Source: Priapulus caudatus
Lineage: Eukaryota; Priapulida; Priapulimorpha; Priapulimorphida; Priapulidae
Direction of reading: 5' to 3'
Assembly: GCF_000485595.1 (NCBI RefSeq)
Contig: NW_014577157.1
Coordinates: 264,950 to 313,503 of the forward strand
Length of the DNA stretch: 48,554 bases
The first letter of the stretch is position 1, and every line of letters begins with the position of its first letter. The notes beneath the pieces were generated by a model that saw only the letters and a program-made list of their open reading frames with translations, did no database searches and was not told the origin of the DNA. The position numbers and the translations under genes were made by a program. Of this stretch, positions 43,937 through 48,554 are shown piece after piece.

Positions 43937-46854
43937 ATGCTATGTTGTTGCGTTTCGTAAACCTTGCAGTGTGGTGCATGTAAATCTTGCTGATTCATTT
44001 CCTTCCAGCTTGAGAGAACATTTCATTCACAATTCACAGCACACGACGATGTCAATAAACCGTAAGAACATGTGATGATAGTGATCGAGGCATCTAGGAA
44101 AAGACGCTAGGTTTATTGGTTGCGATCCTTACAGACAACATGAGCTATATACTGAAGCCACATTACTTTTCTACACGTGACAGCACACGCTATGCAACAG
44201 CGAAGACTGTTTGTTATACTGGCCAAATTATCATGAATCAATAAACACAATTCTTTTTATTCACTCCTGAAGTTGACATGGCAGTTTCACCCCTGGAGTC
44301 TTATTTAAGCCCTCGTAGCCGGAGCTGGGGGCTCTCCTATTTGCGTTGCGACTCTTTCCGTTGCTACTCGAGTCGTGTCAGCGTATCTACAGTTTACGGA
44401 CGTGTTAGAGTAATGTAGGGACGCGTTTCTTCTTTGTAAGCGCAGTTTCCCCGTCATCGTCTGCAGGCGCGGTCGATAGACTTCGACTACAGGCTGACGA
44501 CAACATCGGCTACATACATGGCCGCCCGACCTCGCTTTCGGCATTGAAGTGGACGTAGCAATCGTTAAAACACGAGCGTTGTTTTAAATGTAAAAAAACG
44601 AGAATAGATACCGTGGCCGGCATTGCTGCGAACTTACTGCCGAGGCGGTTTTAATGTGTAGTAGGTGCTTCATGGAATGCAGGACATCGTCATAACGACC
44701 TAGCAGCGCGGACTAATCAATGAGCCGCACACGTGATGCTTCCTTTTTCGCTTACGTGCTTCCATGTAATTTAGCAATTAGTAAGGATGAGGGATAGTGA
44801 TCTGCTTGCGGGTTTAGCACTGTCACGCACGTTGAAAACACGCTCAGTAATGACAGGCGGAATGCATTTTCCGGCCGTGTGTCTGACTGCCTGGGTGCCA
44901 CGCGTTCACGCGCACACTCTATTGGGCTATTCAGTAATGAGCGAGGTGCATTAGCGCAGTTTTGTGTAACAGAAATGAATACTGCCCTCATGAATTTGAA
45001 CTGAATATACACGCGACGTGACGCGATGTATATTTAATTCGTCGGCTCATGCATTTACTCTCTGTAGACATGCATGCACACGCACTTCTACACTTCATGC
45101 TTGATTATCCGCCTGCTTTAATGCGATAGTTCCAAATATCCAAGCGCAGATAGATTACTAACAGTTGCTTTCGAAACCACGAGTGCTGTGTTTACTTTTT
45201 AACGAGAGATGCAGTTGTAGATAGTAACTACGGACAATTAAATTGAAAATGTCTTGGCAAAGAAGGTTTGGTACGCAAAAAATGTTGCTGTTGCAGCAAT
45301 TTACGTTCAGAAAATTTTCAGTTTCAAACGTGAATTTTTTTGCACTACTGTACTAATTTAAAACTAAAATGGTAATTTTTGGTTGGAAACAAAGACTTCT
45401 TTCTCAGGTGTATTTTTTATAATAGCGTGAAATAAATACATTATTTAGTTTCCCAAATCACGATTACCCATGCAACAAACCAATTGAAAACTCATGAATA
45501 AAATTAAACATGACATTGAAACGCAGAATAGAAGACTATAAACTATAAAGTTAAAAAAAAGTAGTTGTGAATTCAGAAGTTCTGATCAATGCAGGGCGGG
45601 TGGGGTTGGGAGTACCCCAAGTTTTTCTAAAGAAATACGGTTGCAATTCGACAGCTTCTGTCTAGTATAAATTTTTAATCTTCGAGTACTTTATTCTTCC
45701 ATTTCGCCCATTTTCCCACATCCTGAAAAATTCTGGCCGTTTGATACAAAAGGATGATTCTGGCGGCTGGCCACCCTTGACCTCTTCTGGATCGAACCCG
45801 AGAAGCAACAATCAATATAAATCACGCAGCTGACTATTCACGGACAGATACAGCCAACATACATGTACAAATAAAATTCACACATAAATTTATTTGGTTA
45901 AAAATTGTTTATATTTTCACCAAATAGACAGGGTAAAATCAATTTTTATGTCTACGCCCTTTCAATAAAACAAAAATGTATTGAATTTTTGTTTTTACAT
46001 TTGACATGTACCTTGTTTGTAGGCACCGAGATTCAGGAATTTAAATGACATATCTATATCGTAAACTTTCAACAAACCATTGACGGATGTATCGGTGAAT
46101 AGAATCTCATGGTGCTCATATCTCAAAAATCCATAACTGTGATTATCAATTTTGAAGCGTTCCAACTCATTTTGCTGTTCAAACAGAATAAACAAGCTTT
46201 GCAATTGTGTCAAAGCTTGACACAATTCTCTCTACTTCGTCTGCGTAGAATTGATCTAAATGTATCTGGAGGGATAAAGCCTCATGAGAATTCTGCATGT
46301 TATAACTCGGTGGAACATGTTAAAAAATAATAGAAGTCACGCAGCGTTATTAACTATCGATCACTATATCTACTACATTATTTCCTCGTTCTGTTCTCTC
46401 ATGGAAAGAACTTCACCTTTAAATGTTTGAAGGTATTTAATGGCACGTGTGACAGCTGTTGTAGACATTGTAACTGGCTTAAAAGCTTCTCCCGCTATAT
46501 GGCTCTACTATTTAGGTATACGTACACAAAATATAATTGTAAAAGCTATGCTCTGTTTCTGGGAATTCTTTTGTAGTATCATAATTGATATAATTAATAT
46601 AATTAATAATAGGCTTTGTTATAGTAATGACATAACTTTATTATCTTACTGACAACGGCCCCGGATGCATGCAAAGATATGGCAAGCAGCAATAAGGTTC
46701 GTTACAACACTGGGTGTCACATTCACATAAAAGAATGCCTTTATCGCACTCATTTCACGCATAGCGACTCAATCGGACAAAAATTAATATAAGACTGTAT
46801 TATTAAGAATCCATATTCAAGATGTTAAATGCATAGATGAGTATAAACAGCTTA
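43937..46854. other. Unassigned sequence, no gene seen
   Basis: The block at 44290-44560 is GC-richer and carries a TTATTTAAG TATA-like word, but no supported exon. The rest is AT-rich. No inverted termini or protein homology were noticed. Confidence 0.4.
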
Positions 46855-47060
46855 TCTATATATATAAAGTTGTTCAGCCGAATTTGTGTGTTCGCGCATA
46901 ACTAGAGAACTAAGCAGCCTAGAGGAAAACTGCACGTCTGGGAGGTGGTTCTGGCTGAAACAAAAAATTTAAAAAGTTAAAAAGTGAAACATTTATAAAA
47001 AATTATATTGATCAATAGATGGCGGTCACGTACGTACACACAACATCACGTCTGAATCCA
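46855..47060 (+). mobile_element. Helitron copy 3, 5' half only
   Basis: Starts TCTATATATATAAAGTTG after an A and follows the other Helitrons to GTCTGAATCCA. There it stops at the first unit of the foldback element. The 3' half is presumably beyond the window, on the far side of that insertion. Confidence 0.85.
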
Positions 47061-48554
47061 AGGACAATTACCCACCAGGACAATTACCCACCAGGACAAT
47101 TACCCACCAGGACAATTACCCACCTAACCTTCCAATAAGGGAAAAATTCCCCCTTCCTTATTTTTTTCTCCGCTGCAAAACATAATGTATGTCTGGAAAA
47201 GAGAGAAATGCCTACCCCATGTGTTCAGAGAACAGCGGCGTCGATAATTGGGACGGGGGGGGGAGGAGTCGCCCCTACCCCTCCTATAATGACGGAAATG
47301 TTGTATCGCCAAATGATCTTGCTCTTGGCCATGTACGTTATGTTATCAAGAGTGCATAATAGAGATATTGCTGTTAAAACCGTGTCATACTCTTCTCTAT
47401 TATGCACTCTTGATGTTATATGTAACTGTTCGTGCGTGTGTGCGTATATGTGGCTGGCTGTGTGCGTGCGTGTGTGTGTAAGTGAGTGAATATACTGATT
47501 TACAAGGATTTATTACAAGTGTTAATACTTGTGTGAAGTGGGGGGGGGGGAATGCCCCCCGAAATTTTTTTATTTTGATGCAAAATGGTGCAATTTGACG
47601 CATTAATTCTAAGGTTATCTATCTGCATTTTTTCCTAGGATCTTTTCCTTTTTTCTTATTAAGTTATTTAGTAGGATTGATGATATTTATCAGCAATTTG
47701 ACCACATGGCAAATACATCACTAGTTTACTGCAAAAAATATACGTTCTTAATTGTCAATTTTCACAGCATGATATATAAAATTGCTTTTAAAGGTCATGT
47801 AATTTGCCACTGTGGAAGTACTGTATATTTGCATATGTACATCCCTTCTTCACTTATGAATAGTTATAACAATAATTTAGACAGTGCGGCCAGAAATGAA
47901 ACAATGGTCATTCTGAATGCTTGTGTAATGAATAGAATTGTGAATAAAGTTTCAAAATCATAACTGAATTGTCTAATATCAGGTTTTAAATCATTGTTTT
48001 TACATTGCATCTCTGAATGTATACAAGATTTTTAGTTTTTATGTGATACAGGTAGCCTAGTGATAATGTACATTATGAAAACACATAATTTTTCCATTTT
48101 ATCACTATATATCAGGAGCTATATATACATCTAATGATGTATTCAATAAATTCCGAATTTTAACAACCACTCGAGGGGAGCAGATTGCAATTTCAGGCAA
48201 TCGATAAATCGAACGCCTATGGTAGGATACGCGAGCGTGAGGATGCACAGATGGACTCAGCATGCGAGCGATTAGGCGCGGGGAGCGACGCACGCGCGAG
48301 TATCGCCAGCACTGTCGCGTAGGCAAAGTATTACTTTATGTACGGAAAAGTAATTAAGTGGGTGTCGCGTCGCTGCTGTTTCTTGATTTACGCGAGTTTG
48401 CATTACGCGAATTTGCAATAGCGCGTATCATCTTAATAACAATAAATTTACTTGAACAATAACAAGAACAACACTACAAGAATAACGCGACGCGGCGACT
48501 GCCAGGCGCGTGGCGAGCACGTAAAATAAATGTGATGTTAATCATTGTATTAAG
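47061..48554. mobile_element. Foldback element, copy 2 (cut by window end)
   Basis: Begins with four clean 16-bp AGGACAATTACCCACC units and is colinear with copy 1 from there to 48554 (equivalent to about 41645). It keeps about 110 bp (47570-47690) that copy 1 lacks, and a perfect hairpin at 47345-47414. The right-hand inverted array is outside the window. Confidence 0.82.
47345..47414. repeat. 21-bp-arm hairpin inside foldback copy 2
   Basis: ATCAAGAGTGCATAATAGAG and its inverse CTCTATTATGCACTCTTGAT are separated by about 28 bp. The equivalent hairpin in copy 1 (40458-40532) has extra bases in both arms. Confidence 0.88.

Noticed and set aside
44305-44544. Arg-rich reverse frame in a GC-rich block as an exon
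   Set aside because: No homology, and no convincing start or splice context beyond composition.

Overview
The window is animal nuclear DNA. It has short coding exons with GT-AG introns, long repeat-filled introns, vertebrate-type TTAGGG/CCCTAA repeats, Helitrons, a LINE and many miniature inverted-repeat elements. An intron-rich invertebrate such as a lophotrochozoan or a non-vertebrate deuterostome fits best; the species cannot be fixed from the sequence.

Three conserved genes form the backbone. (1) A UPF0489 / C5orf22 homologue lies on the + strand at 900-18697 in seven exons (520 codons). Its first exon is separated from the second by a 13.5 kb intron. (2) A NOP9 homologue (Pumilio-repeat nucleolar protein) lies on the - strand at 28851-19366 in twelve exons (608 aa). 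Every exon junction was checked for phase, and the reading frame is continuous. (3) The first coding exon of a MEAK7/TLDC1-like TLD-domain protein lies on the + strand at 29145-29285. The rest of that gene lies downstream, mostly or wholly outside what I can recognise. C5orf22 and NOP9 converge tail to tail. NOP9 and the MEAK7-like gene diverge from a 293-bp promoter.

Inside the giant first intron of C5orf22, on the same strand, sits an intact 219-codon ORF (7951-8610) for an unrecognised secreted protein. It is the best candidate for something undescribed.

The rest is a dense mobile-element landscape. There are three non-autonomous Helitrons sharing a 5' end; two are full length and carry a tRNA-Arg(CCT)-like segment and an ATGGG array. 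A foldback element has ends that are inverted 16-bp tandem arrays, and its second copy has landed inside the third Helitron. A LINE 3' part is broken by a TIR element and by a 38-bp perfect palindrome. There are PIF/Harbinger-like, TTAA-target and hAT-like miniature elements. Three different miniature-element families carry interstitial telomeric arrays; one of them has inserted 11 bp downstream of the exon-1 splice donor of the MEAK7-like gene.

Region by region: 1-300 minisatellites; 900-18697 C5orf22 with repeats and a nested ORF in intron 1; 19366-28851 NOP9; 28852-29144 shared promoter; 29145-39999 MEAK7-like exon 1 and nested transposons; 40000-48554 foldback and Helitron copies, with the window ending inside the second foldback copy.
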